Shown here: positions 26,412-38,449 of the stretch, piece after piece
Position numbering within the stretch: the first letter of the stretch is position 1
How the letters are laid out: every line of letters starts with the position of its first letter
Source: Tetmemena sp. SeJ-2015
Taxonomy: Eukaryota; Ciliophora; Spirotrichea; Sporadotrichida; Oxytrichidae
Reading direction: 5' to 3'
Assembly (NCBI GenBank): GCA_027382625.1
Contig: JAJKFJ010022592.1
Span: forward strand, 1 to 64,000
DNA: 64,000 nt
Position numbers and translations under genes: made by a program
The notes under the pieces: model-generated
Databases searched by the model: none
What the model saw: the letters and a program-made list of their open reading frames with translations, nothing else
What the model was told of the DNA's origin: nothing

Positions 26412-29400
26412 ATGACATTAACACATTTTAAATTACTCAGGTATACAAGTCAAGTATATCAAAAAATTATTTCCTTCATCAGCCTAGAACTCTTGAGTTA
26501 CATTGAAAAAAGAGATTTTGTATTTTACTTCTTTTTATTTTAATTAGAAATTTAATTAAAAATGTTTTCGTTTTAATTTTAATACGAAAAAACAAATGGG
26601 AGCCCTCAAGATCAGAAATATTTGAATAATTGATAAAATGTAAAACCCATACTTAGAGCCAAAATTGCTCCTAATCAAATTCTTTCAGTTCAATTAAAGA
26701 ATATAGGGCCTTAGATTTTAGTATTAATTCAGTCAGCTGAAGGTCAGATATTCCAAAAGAAAATACACCAAATAAAATATTTTCTTCTCTCTATAGAAAA
26801 ATATAATTAAAATGTATTTTTGACATTTTGCAGCATTTTTAAACAACAAAATTTTAATTTATCATGATGTAGGGACTAAGTTTCGACAATTTTTATTGTT
26901 AAACCTCTTCGCATTTATTGCTAACATATATGTCTGACCTCTAACTGAATGAATTAAGCCTAAAACCTAAGGCCTTAGTATAACTAAAAGTATTGGATTT
27001 AGGAGCAGAAAATATTCTATAAACCTTTACTGTATATTAATTTTTAAAAAGATTTACTTTTCAGCTTAAGGCTGCTCAAAAAAATAATTAATTAAGAGAT
27101 AAAACTAAATTTCATCATGAAATCAAAGCCAAATTATTAATTTCATCTGCATATAATTATATAGGTTGAATACGATTGTGTTATCGCAGGTTGATGTTCT
27201 TAAAATAAACTTATTAGGAATATACAGGAGTATAGTATTATTTGCATTTAGATCTAAGCTGCAACAAGAAGTGCATTTGAGAATAGTTTTAGAAACCTAT
27301 TTTTAGCTTAATATTTTACACAATTCTGTTTTGCCTTCTCCTTCATCAACTGCAACTACAGAATTAAGTTGAATTAAATGAATCTTACCAGAATGAGTGA
27401 AGTAGAAATTCTTGTTTTGCGGACTCTGATGAAAGATTACCGATTTCAATTGAGCTATTTTAAGTAAATCTCTCTCCGTCTTCCTCGCTCAATCTAAAAT
27501 AAAATGTTAAAACATTTTTGAACTTTAGTATTTACACCATGATAGTGTTGATTAGTAAAGCTTAGCAGCTACTTACAAGAAGTACTCAAAAGATTCAAAG
27601 CATTCCTAAGAGTATCATCTTTTTACTTATTGCCTCTGTCTTCTTCCTCTTCTTCATTTTCATTATTTATTAAAATAATCCTAAAATATTTCAGTTTATT
27701 TTAAGAACATCAACCTGCGATAACACAATCGTATTCAACCTATAATTAATATGGAATTTAAATGTAAAACTTCTTTAAATTAATTTCAATTTGAAAAAAG
27801 CAATCCAAAATACCCACATATATAATTGCTTGCTCTTTCCTCATTAAAATGAGCCGTTCCGTTCGGTTTGATTAATCCAGAAATCAACTGCGAAGTTTCT
27901 CCTAGCGAAAAAGTAGAAATAGATTGATTAATTCTTTGACCGCAATAGTAGCAAAAGATTTTTGTAAATAAATAACAAATTATTACTTTAACTCAATAAA
28001 TATGAGTGATTTTTGTGTTTAAGCGCACTATGAAACTATACCTCCACTTTTTTATTTAAATTAATCATCTTATTCAGTAATCTGATCAGATCAATTTAGA
28101 TTATAAGCTTTCCTGAAAAGAAATCATTTAAAGAATTGCAATGCTAATTTGAGCCGCAGAAACTAATAATGTTAGAGTTAGATGAAGTTGTGTGATAACC
28201 CTCTCTTTAAGGGGGAAGTGCCCTTTCAATAAAATCTGTAAAAGTTTGGTGTTATAAAATAAAAAATCAATTCTAATTTTATAATATTCATATTATTATT
28301 TCAATATCAAATCAGAATGCTTTGAAGGCGTCTCAAGTAAACTTTAGTAATAATATTATTTGCAAATTTAATATGTAAATAAACTAAATGTAAGAAAATA
28401 AAGTTATTATTTATAGTTTTAATTAACTGAGAATTTATTTAATTCTTTATAATAACTCAGTTATTTGCGGAAATATATTTGTAAGTGCTTATATTTTTTA
28501 ATTATTAACTAATTCTTATATTTTTTGTAAATCCAGATAATTATGGATATATTCAATTAATTTGATCTACTCTGATTTAAGACCATGCTTTAAAGCATTA
28601 ATCTTTAAATTTTTTAAAATTAAGCATTAGATGATCACTTTCAATATTTTCAAAAATCTACTTCTCTTATTTAACATTGATGAAAGATGTATACACAAAG
28701 TATAGTCTAAATAATGGCATAATCAAGTGTATGTGAAAGAAGATGAACTACCGGCTTAAAATATAAATCTAAATTTATTTATACTATCTTTTGGTATTTT
28801 AATAATTTAAATGTAGATGAGATAGTAACGACAATTTTAATGATTAAATGATAACTAAAATTTCTAATTAATATAGAAGAAAGATATTAACATTTAATTA
28901 AATAATCTAGATTTAGTTTAACTATGGCCTATTTTGTATTATTAAATTTGTAACTTTTTTAATTAAAAATATCAATAATTTTTCATCATATTGAGAATAA
29001 TTTTTAAGGTTAACCTACTTTTTTGTATTGATATTCGATAGATGGAGTAAGAGAATAAACAGAAGAATATAAACCTAAAAGTTTATAGAATCTAATGGTT
29101 AATAGAATTAATAATATCTTAAAATCATTATTATTCGCATTATAATTAAGATTTTAAAAAATTATAGAGTGAGAAGAGGTGCGAGTATTAGCGTTCTACT
29201 AATTGATTTATGTAAAAACTATTTTCTCTTCATTTTAAGACTTTTTTTTAAAGTTAGTTTATAATTATTATTAATAAAAGTTTTAAATTTTTTGCATAGA
29301 AATGCTAAATATCATAAAAAATATAAACACTCTAGAGCGTTAATGTTAATATTATAAACATTTAGCAAAATAAACTAAAGCCAAATTTTAAAGAAACCCA

Positions 29401-32400
29401 CGCCTTAACCTGAAAGTTTCTTTGCCTTTTTATTATTAGTCTTTTAAATTACAAAACTTCATTCTCCTAAAATTTAGAATGAGCATTTCATTAATCTATT
29501 TACCCTTATCTCAAAGAACTTACTTCACAATACCTAGCACCAGTTGGGGTATGGAAGCATTAAGAGTGGCGAGTTGATGGTGGGTTGTATGCTCTCCTTG
29601 AGATTTCGAAGATGCAACTGGTGTCATTAAGGTTGTAGGTCCACTAAAATTAAAATTGCCTTAATTTTTAAAGTAACAGAAAAGGAAACAACTATAATAG
29701 ATTTCATATTAAATTTTAACTACCTCCTTGATATTCAGATTAATAATTATTGGAGAAAAAAAATAATACCTTTGTTAGGATTTAAATGCGATTACCCCGA
29801 TATCTCCAAAAACTAATATAAAAATTAAAGTGTAAGAAAAATCTTTTAAAAACTGCAATAATAAATTTTCTGTAGATTTTTAATAATTTAAATAGGCTTT
29901 AAAAAGAGTTAATAGTTCTATATTTTTAATTTGCTAATTCATCTATGTTAAGTATATGTAAAATGTCGACTTTGAATTTTATTTGAGGAGTATTGAAGGG
30001 AACTAGGGATGTGACTTGTCAACCTGCACCTTGAAGCTGGGATATTTCTGCATAAATTATAAAAACTCAGACAAAGCAACTATTTGCGAAAAAGGTTGCT
30101 TCATAGTATTAGGCGATTGCCAATACGGTATTTTTACTGAGGCATTTGACTATTGCAACGCAGGTTGCACATTTAAAGGAGGCCTCTCCACCTGCTCTAT
30201 TTTTTGGGATGGTCCAAGTGAAATGAAATGCAAAAGAGAGACACCATCAGAAACCAGTTCCACATCATCTACTACAAGGTCAACAAGAACCACAACTACT
30301 ACAACCCCTGCTCCGCCAACTAACTCAAAAAGACCCTAACATTAATATCCTCCAAGGTGGTAACCTCAAACTACCTCCAGCCCAGTAATAACTGCTAGAT
30401 AGAAAATCACTCACCCATCAAACGATAAACTCACTAATGAACAAATATTTATTTTTTGTAAAAATCAATTAAATAAATAATGATGTTATTAAATTGTTGT
30501 AGGCCTCGTCCTTTAACTGTTTAATTCATATGAGTAGTGTTAAATGAATTAGTATGGATAATTGAGTCGTATCTATAAAAACTCTGATAAATTATAATCT
30601 ATTAACATAATAAATACTATTTCATATTAGTAACCAATTTGATTAATTCAAAAACTTTATTAGCGATTTTAAATTTTTAATTAAAATTATATCTTTAGCT
30701 AATGAATAATTTTTATTAAATAATACAATAGATTGAGAATTCATTTTCTAATAAGGAAAACTCTTCTTTATAAATTTATTAGCGCTTATAAAATTTTATT
30801 TTTTATTAAAAATTAAATTGTGTCTAAAATATTTTTCATTAGACATGGTGCACTTTCTGTTTTTATAAGACGAATTAATTATTCTAATTTACTACATATT
30901 TCTTGAAACTACTATAAAATATAGTAAGAGTAAGAATTCTAAATTACATTAATTTAATTTAACATGATTTTTTTATCCCCTTCCAAATACGAAAGAGCAA
31001 CAACAATAGCAACTAGATAAGTGAAAATAATTTAAACAGAGCTGTGTAAATATGAAATTGAAATCAACGATAAAAAAGGCAGAGACTAGTTCTTCAGATT
31101 TTATCCTTTCTCTAATTATTCCAAAGCGCTGATCCAAATTTATGAACGGAGCCGACATCTTAGGAGGGGGAAAAAGGGGGAAGATTCCCGGATCAAATTA
31201 TTAAATAAGTAAAAGGGGAGGGAAATATAGACGGGAAGGACTCAAGTCACTTTGGAGGTTTTTTTGGGCAAAATTCTTTTTTTTAAAACATTGTGATCGC
31301 AGTAAAAGCTCATTAAACTTAAAATAGCCGAGTTTATTCGCCATCTAGTTATCCTTATTTTAGGTTATATTATAAATTATTAATTGAGATTGTATTTTCT
31401 TAATCTTCATATTCATAAAGGAGAGAGGGATTTGAGCTCTCTATTATTTTTTAATATTGAAATTTAATTTAAAAATTTTTAAAATTTTTATAAATAAGGT
31501 TTCCTTTTAAATTATTTAACCCGATTTTTAAAGGAAAATTTTTTTCCAAAAAATTAATCAAAAGGGAAATTACTTGTCCTGGGATGATCAATTAAACCCT
31601 TTAAATTTTAAATTTTATTTTTAAGGGGTTATTTTTATTAATTTTTTTATTTTCCAAAAAATTTCTTTTGAACAAATTTTTTTATAAAAATTTGAATTTT
31701 TAAGTATAGAATTACATTTAATTTTAAATTTTGGTTTTAATTTTTAAAATGTTTAAATTTTTTATTTTCTTACTTTAAAAAAAAGTAAATTAATTTTTAA
31801 AAAAAATAAAAAAGTAACCTTTAAATGCACTATTAAAATCCAACACACATTTATTTTTTTAGAAACTAAAATTATTTAAAGTTAAACGTTGTAGGAGGTA
31901 AGATTTACAGATATTATTTTTTATTTAAAAAGAAAATCTGAAATAAAAATTGTCAATAAAAAGTAAACAAAATTCTAAAATAAAAAATACATTAATAACT
32001 TGTTGATTATTATAATGCAAGAATTAGGAAATTAAGCGGATTCAACAATAATAGCTTTAAAAATTAAATAAATTCTTAGATAAATTAGTTAATCTTGGAA
32101 GAAAAAATATGGTAATAAGAATAGATTAATTCTCTGCTAGTTTAAATAATTATTCTTAAGTTATTAAATTTTAATTTAGTGCTAATTTAGATTTATCTTA
32201 TTTTAAATTAAATTAATTTTTAAAAATAATTTCCATTAAAAATTTAAGAATTTCAATTATAATTTCGCAGTTTAATGTATAACTATCATTTTAAAAATAT
32301 TATTTAAACTGATATAAATAACGATTAATAAAAAACTAAAATTTCAATATTTAGTGACAAAGGAATCAATAAATGAAGAGAGTCTGAATGATAAATAAGA

Positions 32401-35400
32401 AAGCGAAAAAAATTAACTATTAAATATTTATCTTATATAATAAAATTTCAATTCTACTTTATAATCAATAGCAGCCAATCAAAAGATGTGAAATTTATAA
32501 ATTAATTATAATATTATGAACCATTATTTTTTAAATTTGCACAAAGACGAAAGATTAAAACGATTTTTTATTTGATAAAAGAAAATATAATAATATAATA
32601 ATACCAACGCATTTTAGACAAGCGGATGTCTTGCGTGCTCTATGTTAAACATTTGGAAGCTATGCAGCCGCTCGCGTGTTAGTCTAGTGTCTAAATTTAA
32701 TCACATCTCATAAAACTCATGTCTTAAAAAGAAAATATATCCTATTTAGAAAATGCACATTTTCTTCTCAAACCAATTTTTGCAAGGATTATCGTATTTT
32801 ATGATTCTCTGTCCAAATTAGTTAAGTATGACGCCCTTATCAATTTGTAGGCATTAAAAAAATAACTTAAAAAATATTGTTAAATACTTAAGTTTTGTAA
32901 TTAATTTTCATAATAAAATTATTATAAAAGTTATTTTCAATTTATTTTTAGTTGAATGGGCTGTATAAAAAAGAACGAGTGTTTGTATTTGGTAAGCTAA
33001 ATTCAAAATTACTTGCCTCTCGAAAATGAATCTGCTACATAAGAGTCAACTCTAATGCCAGACCACTGCTTCTACGAATAAGATTCATGCGCTCCAATTG
33101 ATAATTAGCTTGACTTTAAGGTCAAGTTCGATCTTTAAAAATATTTCACAAATTGTAATAAAAAATGGCTTTTAAAACATACTTTATCCTACCCCAAACT
33201 TAATTTTGATTAAAAATGATAGGTTTTCATCCTATTTCTTCTAGAATTCGTTAAAAATAATATTTTCTAGATAAACCTTAAGATCTCAAAATTATTGAGT
33301 TAATATGTTGCATTTCTTTTAGAAATAAATAAAGCTTCTCTAATTTATATTTAAATTGTAAAAAGAGTCTAATGACTATTTAAATACGATGTAAATGTTT
33401 CTGAGCTTGTGAGATGATACTTTCGTAATAAGATACTGCTAAAACTCTTTGCCAAAATAACTGGTGTTCAGCATAACTTACCAACTCACAAAACTCTAAA
33501 ACCCTTTCTTATTAGGAATAATCTGGAATCCTATTCAATGTTGTGGGAGTCATGGCAAATCAAACTACAAATTTAGCTTTTTATTTACTTAAAAGGTATG
33601 TATATTAAATTAAAATAAAAACTTTGAGTTTCAAAATATTACTCACTCTGCTTTGTAGAATTATCTGGTATGACTTTCCACGAACTGAATACTATTTTTT
33701 TAATGAAAGATTTATATCTTTGAGAATGCCCTTATTGAGAAATGGTAATAAAGATATTACAAAAAAATTGAATTAAGTTTGAATAATTATTTATTATGAT
33801 AATTAATAAAAGATTTGAAATACAGAGTTACAGCTTAGGTGAATGAGAGAAAGCCGACCTTTTATTAAATTTATTAATTCAAAATGTTAACGGAAAGTGA
33901 TTCACAGTTTCAATTTCTTAAGATTATTGGTAAAACAAAATAAATTGAACTTGTAGCGGGCCTTTACAATATTTTTCAATCTCTAATAAGTGTCTTAATT
34001 TACATAATTTAATATGGATCCCGGTAAAAAAAATTGTTAATTATAATTTGTTAAAAAATAAACAATTAAAAATCCAAAGGAATGGTTAATTGTAATTTCT
34101 TTATACTTTTTAATAAGTCTCGAAAATATTTACTTATATTTATGAAATGGGGTTGCAATATTTTCAGGTCTCTCTCCAAATACATAATATGATGCTTTGA
34201 CTCAAATTTAAACAGAAGGCAAAAATGCTTTAGATCAATTATAATCCTCATATCTTGTACTTTGTTATGAAATTTTTAACTTAAAAATTGTAAATAAAAA
34301 AAATTGAATTCAAGGTAATGCTTATAAAATTTTTATTTTAAAAGTTGAATTATTTATCTCAGAGCACTATTTTCTTGCAATCTATAGTTGAAAATTAAAT
34401 TAAATCGGTGATTGGTTAAAATAATAAATTGGGAGTTGCAACTTCGACTTCGTGAAAGTTGAAATTGCGGATTGAAGAGCGCATTGCTCTCAATTTCTAA
34501 TATCTGGTATCTGGTAACTTGTATCGCTTATTAACTCTGTATTGAGCTGCTTTCTCAAAAGCTGCAAAGATAAAGAGTTCTTAGAATTTCATTCTAAATA
34601 GAATGGTGTCATAATTATTTAAATTTGACAACTTTAACTGCAGCTATTTTTCCCATTTAAATTTAAATAATTAGTTAATTTGATTTCCTTAAATTCTAGC
34701 TATAATAAACATAGAGACACGATTAAGGATGACAAAATTAATAAATTTCTGATTCATTGTTGGTTAGAGAGAAAACAGACCAAGATTTAAACGCTGAATG
34801 CAATCACAAAATTGGTATATTAGTAACAAATAAAAAAATAATTAAATTAACATAAATTGTTAAAATGGGCAACAAAGGACTACCTATGCAGATACTTTAA
34901 AATGATGTCACAGAAAAACAGCCACACTAAATTCATGTTTCCACCCTTCTAATCACAGTAAAGAAAAAGTCCTAAAAAACTTTGACTTTCACTCTAGGTA
35001 AGTTTCTAGGCACCTACACTAAAGTTTATAGTCGAGAACATCTGATTCCAGGGAGATAGAGCTTCGGATGAGTGTGGTTTCATTCGTTACTACATTTAAG
35101 CAAATAATCTGCTTTTCATGACCTAACAGTTTCTAAATTATTATTCTTCTATTTCTTATACCACTTAAATAAGTGATAATATTAATTATTTGCCATCAAT
35201 ACATTGTGCTAAGTTAAATTTAATCGCCCAATATTAATTAATTTAAAGCTTTTTACAATTTTTTAATCAAATTAAAAATTTTATTATTAAAAAGAAGAGA
35301 ATTTGTCTTTATTTTTGCTGTTGCAAAAAACTATTATGTTCGAAAACACAAGGTATTGAGAAAAATTGTGTTGATATATGTTTGTGATCTTCTGATTTTA

Positions 35401-35982
35401 CTAATTAAGCTTGCTGTTATTTTCTGAAAAAATTTAGGTATTGAATGTCTGGGTAGTTTTACTGAATATGGACTATACAAGTACCACAGCTTCGGTCCTT
35501 GTATATGGCCATCCACCTTTAAAAGCTAACTCACCTCCCCATTCCTCTGCCAATCAACTTACTCTTGCAAATCCTCTCCTCTCACATTCGCTAATTAAAA
35601 AATTGACATTTAGAGTTAAAAGACTTTGAAGGTTATTGGAATCGCAAAAGATGGACATCAGATTTTAGGACCCTACAAAAATGATGGCTCACTATGGCAG
35701 CCTTGTGAGGTCGACATTTGTAATGGAGTCTAACTTAATGGAAGTTACTACTACGTACTCACGACTTTCTTCCCTTATACAATAGGATGCTGGGGGCCTG
35801 CATCATCTTCAGGCAACTACCAACTCTCTTGCACCTCTAATCAAAGAATATGCAACTAGAGAATGCTTGAAGAAATGCCAAACCTTTTTGAAAATGAGAG
35901 TTCAAATGGATTTAATGCTATTTCAAACGCAGGTATTTTAAATATTATACCTTTGCTCTTTCTTCTTATGTAATTTATCTGA
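26412..35982 (+). CDS. YHYH-domain surface protein, tandem copy C (partly decayed or mis-sequenced)
   Basis: Third paralogue. Segments: about 26412-26515 (MTLTHFKLLRY), 28290-28353, 29000-29070, 29772-29800, 30001-30455, a degraded 31560-31610, 32948-33132, 33387-33575, 34145-34252 and 35430-35982. The cysteine-rich module (STCTLKLGYFCINY) and the last segment (GLYKYHSFGPC, IGIAKDGHQILGPY, PYTIGCWGP, GPI-like tail, TGA 35980-35982) are intact. The 29000 segment has one extra base, the 32948 segment several indels, the 33387 segment a one-base loss, and the segment homologous to 4625-4772 is barely recognisable inside a homopolymer-rich patch. Either this copy is a pseudogene or the consensus here is poor; the intact ends favour at least partial error. 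Confidence 0.6.
27172..27742. mobile_element. 571 bp element with perfect 50 bp terminal inverted repeats
   Basis: Bases 27172-27221 are the exact reverse complement of 27693-27742. The arms are homologous to, but clearly diverged from, those of the 5566-6150 element, while the two arms within each element are identical. The minus strand has an open, intron-like structure: an acidic block (NENEEEEEDRGN), a GTAAGT donor-like site, the shared ATTTTATTTTAG acceptor-like site, then a Cys-containing stretch (TILKCTSCCSLD). Flanks are TA-rich with only a TA in common. Confidence 0.65.
30960..31300 (+). other. Open island inside copy C spacer, strand uncertain
   Basis: A TGA-free plus frame of about 110 codons (for example ELCKYEIEINDKKGRDQFFR). 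The last third overlaps a run of A/G homopolymers and may be artefactual. No counterpart in copies A or B. Could be a coding segment of another gene. Confidence 0.25.
31155..31810. other. Homopolymer-inflated stretch, probable poor consensus
   Basis: Dense runs of 4-8 identical bases in all four letters, unlike the neighbouring AT-rich IES DNA. It covers the place where copies A and B have a clean 48-codon segment; only fragments such as ITCPGM survive. Confidence 0.55.
33129..33386. other. IES, 258 bp, pointer CGAT (copy C)
   Basis: CGAT at 33129-33132 and 33387-33390. Joining gives DFKVKFDVNVSEL in frame, the same codon as the TTCGAT IESs of A and B. Confidence 0.65.
34403..34662 (-). repeat. 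Dispersed repeat R1, copy 3 (inverted)
   Basis: On the minus strand it shares the start (CACCATTCTATTTAGAATGA-like), the ATTCTAAGAA block and the end block CAACTCCCAATTTATTATTT with copies 1 and 2, with shorter and more diverged middle. Confidence 0.5.
34866..35110 (+). other. Possible foreign coding segment starting with ATG inside copy C spacer
   Basis: An ATG at about 34866 opens a frame (MGNKGLPMQILQNDVTEKQP) that continues through FTLGKFLGTYTKVYSREHL, faintly like the glycine-loop region of a protein kinase. Not present in copies A or B. Low confidence; the kinase resemblance is only visual. Confidence 0.3.
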
Positions 35983-36814
35983 TTAAAATATAAATCTATA
36001 GTAAAACACTTCTGCCTTTTTTATTCAAAGTTTTTTGGTAGAATAATCATAATAATATTAATTAGCAAAATTTCAAATAAATTTTTACCTTATTTAATTA
36101 AAAATTATAATAAAGTAATATAATTTTAGAAACAAATGAGTTATTTAAAAATTGTTTTAAAGTATATACAATCTCTATAAATCTCCCGCATTCTGAATAA
36201 TTCATGCAAAATTATTTCTTATAAATTCAATTTTTCAATTTTACTGTTTCATTATAATATATATATGTTCTTTTATTTTAATTATCTCTTCAATAATTTC
36301 TTTTCTCAATTTTAACATTTTTATTTTGACTAAAATTAATAAAGTCAATATTTCCTTTAATTATGGTCACCTTTAATCTAGCTGTGTTCTGTTCAAGCAT
36401 TAAGGTAATTAATTTTTAAATTCTTTTAAATAAATCAAAAATAAATTAGCTGATTGAATGAAACCCCTTTAATATTAATATTTATTTCTTTCTTTTATAA
36501 GTATAATAATTTCGTTAGATACCTATTTAAAATATAATTAATTCTAATAAATTTTATTACAACATCGTTGTAGGATTCTAAATAAAAATAATCTTGAACT
36601 AAGTTTAAACAATCAGTCTTTAAAATTAAGATTACATAATTCCTCTAAAGTCTAAGTTATCATTCGAATAGAAGCAAAATTTATTCCAAGATTTACTTAA
36701 AATATAAAACGAAGGTTAATTTTAAAGTAATGATTGTACAAAATTATTTAAAATTACAGCAGATTTAAATATAGAAAATTTGGAGGAATAGTAAATATAA
36801 AATTTAAAACTAAT
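35983..36814. other. AT-rich non-coding spacer
   Basis: No open frame with convincing composition, no repeat recognised. Confidence 0.6.
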
Positions 36815-38170
36815 ATGAAAACTTCAGGGCTTCTATCTACTACAGCAAGCGCTTTCATTTAAAATCCAAAAAATAAGCTCTCTGCTACTATTCTTATTCT
36901 TTATATCCTCTAATAAATCATTTATTAAATTAAATGTTCATAATAACAGCTTGAATACTCTAAGACAGGCAACTCAAAACGAAGAGAAAGCGAGGTTAGA
37001 GCAAAGCTATTTTTCTGGCAGCTAGATAAAAAATTCAACTGAATAAAATGGCGCGTCATCCTTATCCCTTTAAAAGGCGCCCTCTTCAAAATTCAATTTC
37101 AATGACAACTTTCCAGATGAGGAAGAGTTTTTCAGCAAGATACATCAGTACTAAAAAAACAAGTCGCTTCTTTCTGCCCTGCCCTCGGTCGATATATTTT
37201 AGCAATAAAATGCTTAAAATCAACATAGAGTTATTAAATAAGAAAGTTAAATTTAGGTGGCTTAAAATTAGACTTGGGTAGAGGAATATACAATTGTTAG
37301 CTGCGTTTATCCTCCTGGATGTCTTCTTACTAATCATTCGGTAGGATGTTATTTATTTAAAAGAAGGGCGGAAGGATAGTGGTTGTAAAAGTCCGCTGAT
37401 AACAAGATGAGAGGTCTCCTGCTGGTCTCCTAGTCTCTTTAAATGGCATGCGATCTTTTTGACAACTTAGCATCTTTACAGCTTGAAAGCAATCAACAAA
37501 AGCTCCGAAGTGCATGTGGTCACTAATTAAAGCTTAAAATTTGTTTTAACTTTGTCTAAGAGCATGAAACAGAGATTTTTTTGAAAGATATGCAAAAAAT
37601 GGACCTTAGAACTCAAAAAGGTTTATGATAGGGGGGGCAAAACGTTGTCCTTTAAATTTCGACTTGTGTAGTAACGACATGTGAGTTAATATACTTTGAA
37701 GGCCTTCTTAATTTATTATGATAATTTAAAATCCTTTTGGTCCCTAGATATCCAACAACTAAAAGCCTTCTCTTTATGCAGCTCCTTCAATATTTCAAGG
37801 TTATAATACGCGAGGATAGTAGGGTTAGCTTCCGAATTCATTAGCTCCAACTTTTTCTACATTATCGAATATGAAAATTAATTTAAAAAGATAAAATTGG
37901 ATTATGCTTGGGCCGAGTAATTCAATTCCAAAGTTAGGGTAGTTTTTGCCTTCGAGTCTGCTCGGGCCAACGATCTCCCAAACATTCTTTGATTATCAAT
38001 TTGCTCCCCCCTCACAGCTTAATGTAGACCAGGTCAGCTTCAAAAAAATAAGACCAAGGTATTTCCATGATGCCACAGACTACTCTAAACGCCATTCCTT
38101 CTATCACAAGCTTTGATAAGTTCAAACAGCAAATGGATCACATTTAATCTATATCAGATAAATGCAAACT
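36815..38170. other. GC-richer coding island, strand and frame ambiguous
   Basis: About 1.3 kb with markedly higher GC than its flanks. Plus strand: ATG at 36815 opens 75 codons to a TGA at 37040, then the same frame stays open to about 37625 (includes NDNFPDEEEFFSKIHQYQKN), followed by shifted frames. Minus strand: one TGA-free frame of about 300 codons runs from about 37995 to a TGA at 37084-37086 and ends with hydrophobic segments. Both strands being open is expected when only TGA stops. The composition suggests a real gene, but which strand cannot be decided here. Confidence 0.35.
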
Positions 38171-38449
38171 CCTATTAAATTTACTTATAAAGTATTTAAG
38201 GAGCCATTAAATTATTATGATGTATTTTTTATTTGCCACCATTTTAAACAATAAAATAATTTTATGCCCACATAGTCCCATCATTTATTTAATTCTTAAA
38301 GTTTCATAGCTTAAAATATATGGATTAACAAAATGTATTGAAAGAGTGGCCCTAACTAGCTCGGTAGTAACATTTTATATTTTTTTGATAAATTTTAATT
38401 AAAAAGGAAATTTAATTATCCTTTTTTGTAATTATAAATTTACTTTTAT

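Noticed and set aside
32600..32720. tRNA or other structured RNA gene
   Set aside because: Some self-complementarity is present, but no cloverleaf, anticodon arm or T-loop consensus could be drawn.
35334..35629. Open frames overlapping the copy C YHYH segment in other frames
   Set aside because: Shadows of the real frame, which carries the YHYH motifs and is conserved in A and B.
564..35982. Scrambled segment order in the YHYH genes
   Set aside because: At first the cysteine-rich part seemed to belong to the preceding copy, but the hydrophobic tail and TGA end each gene and pointers join all later segments in linear order.
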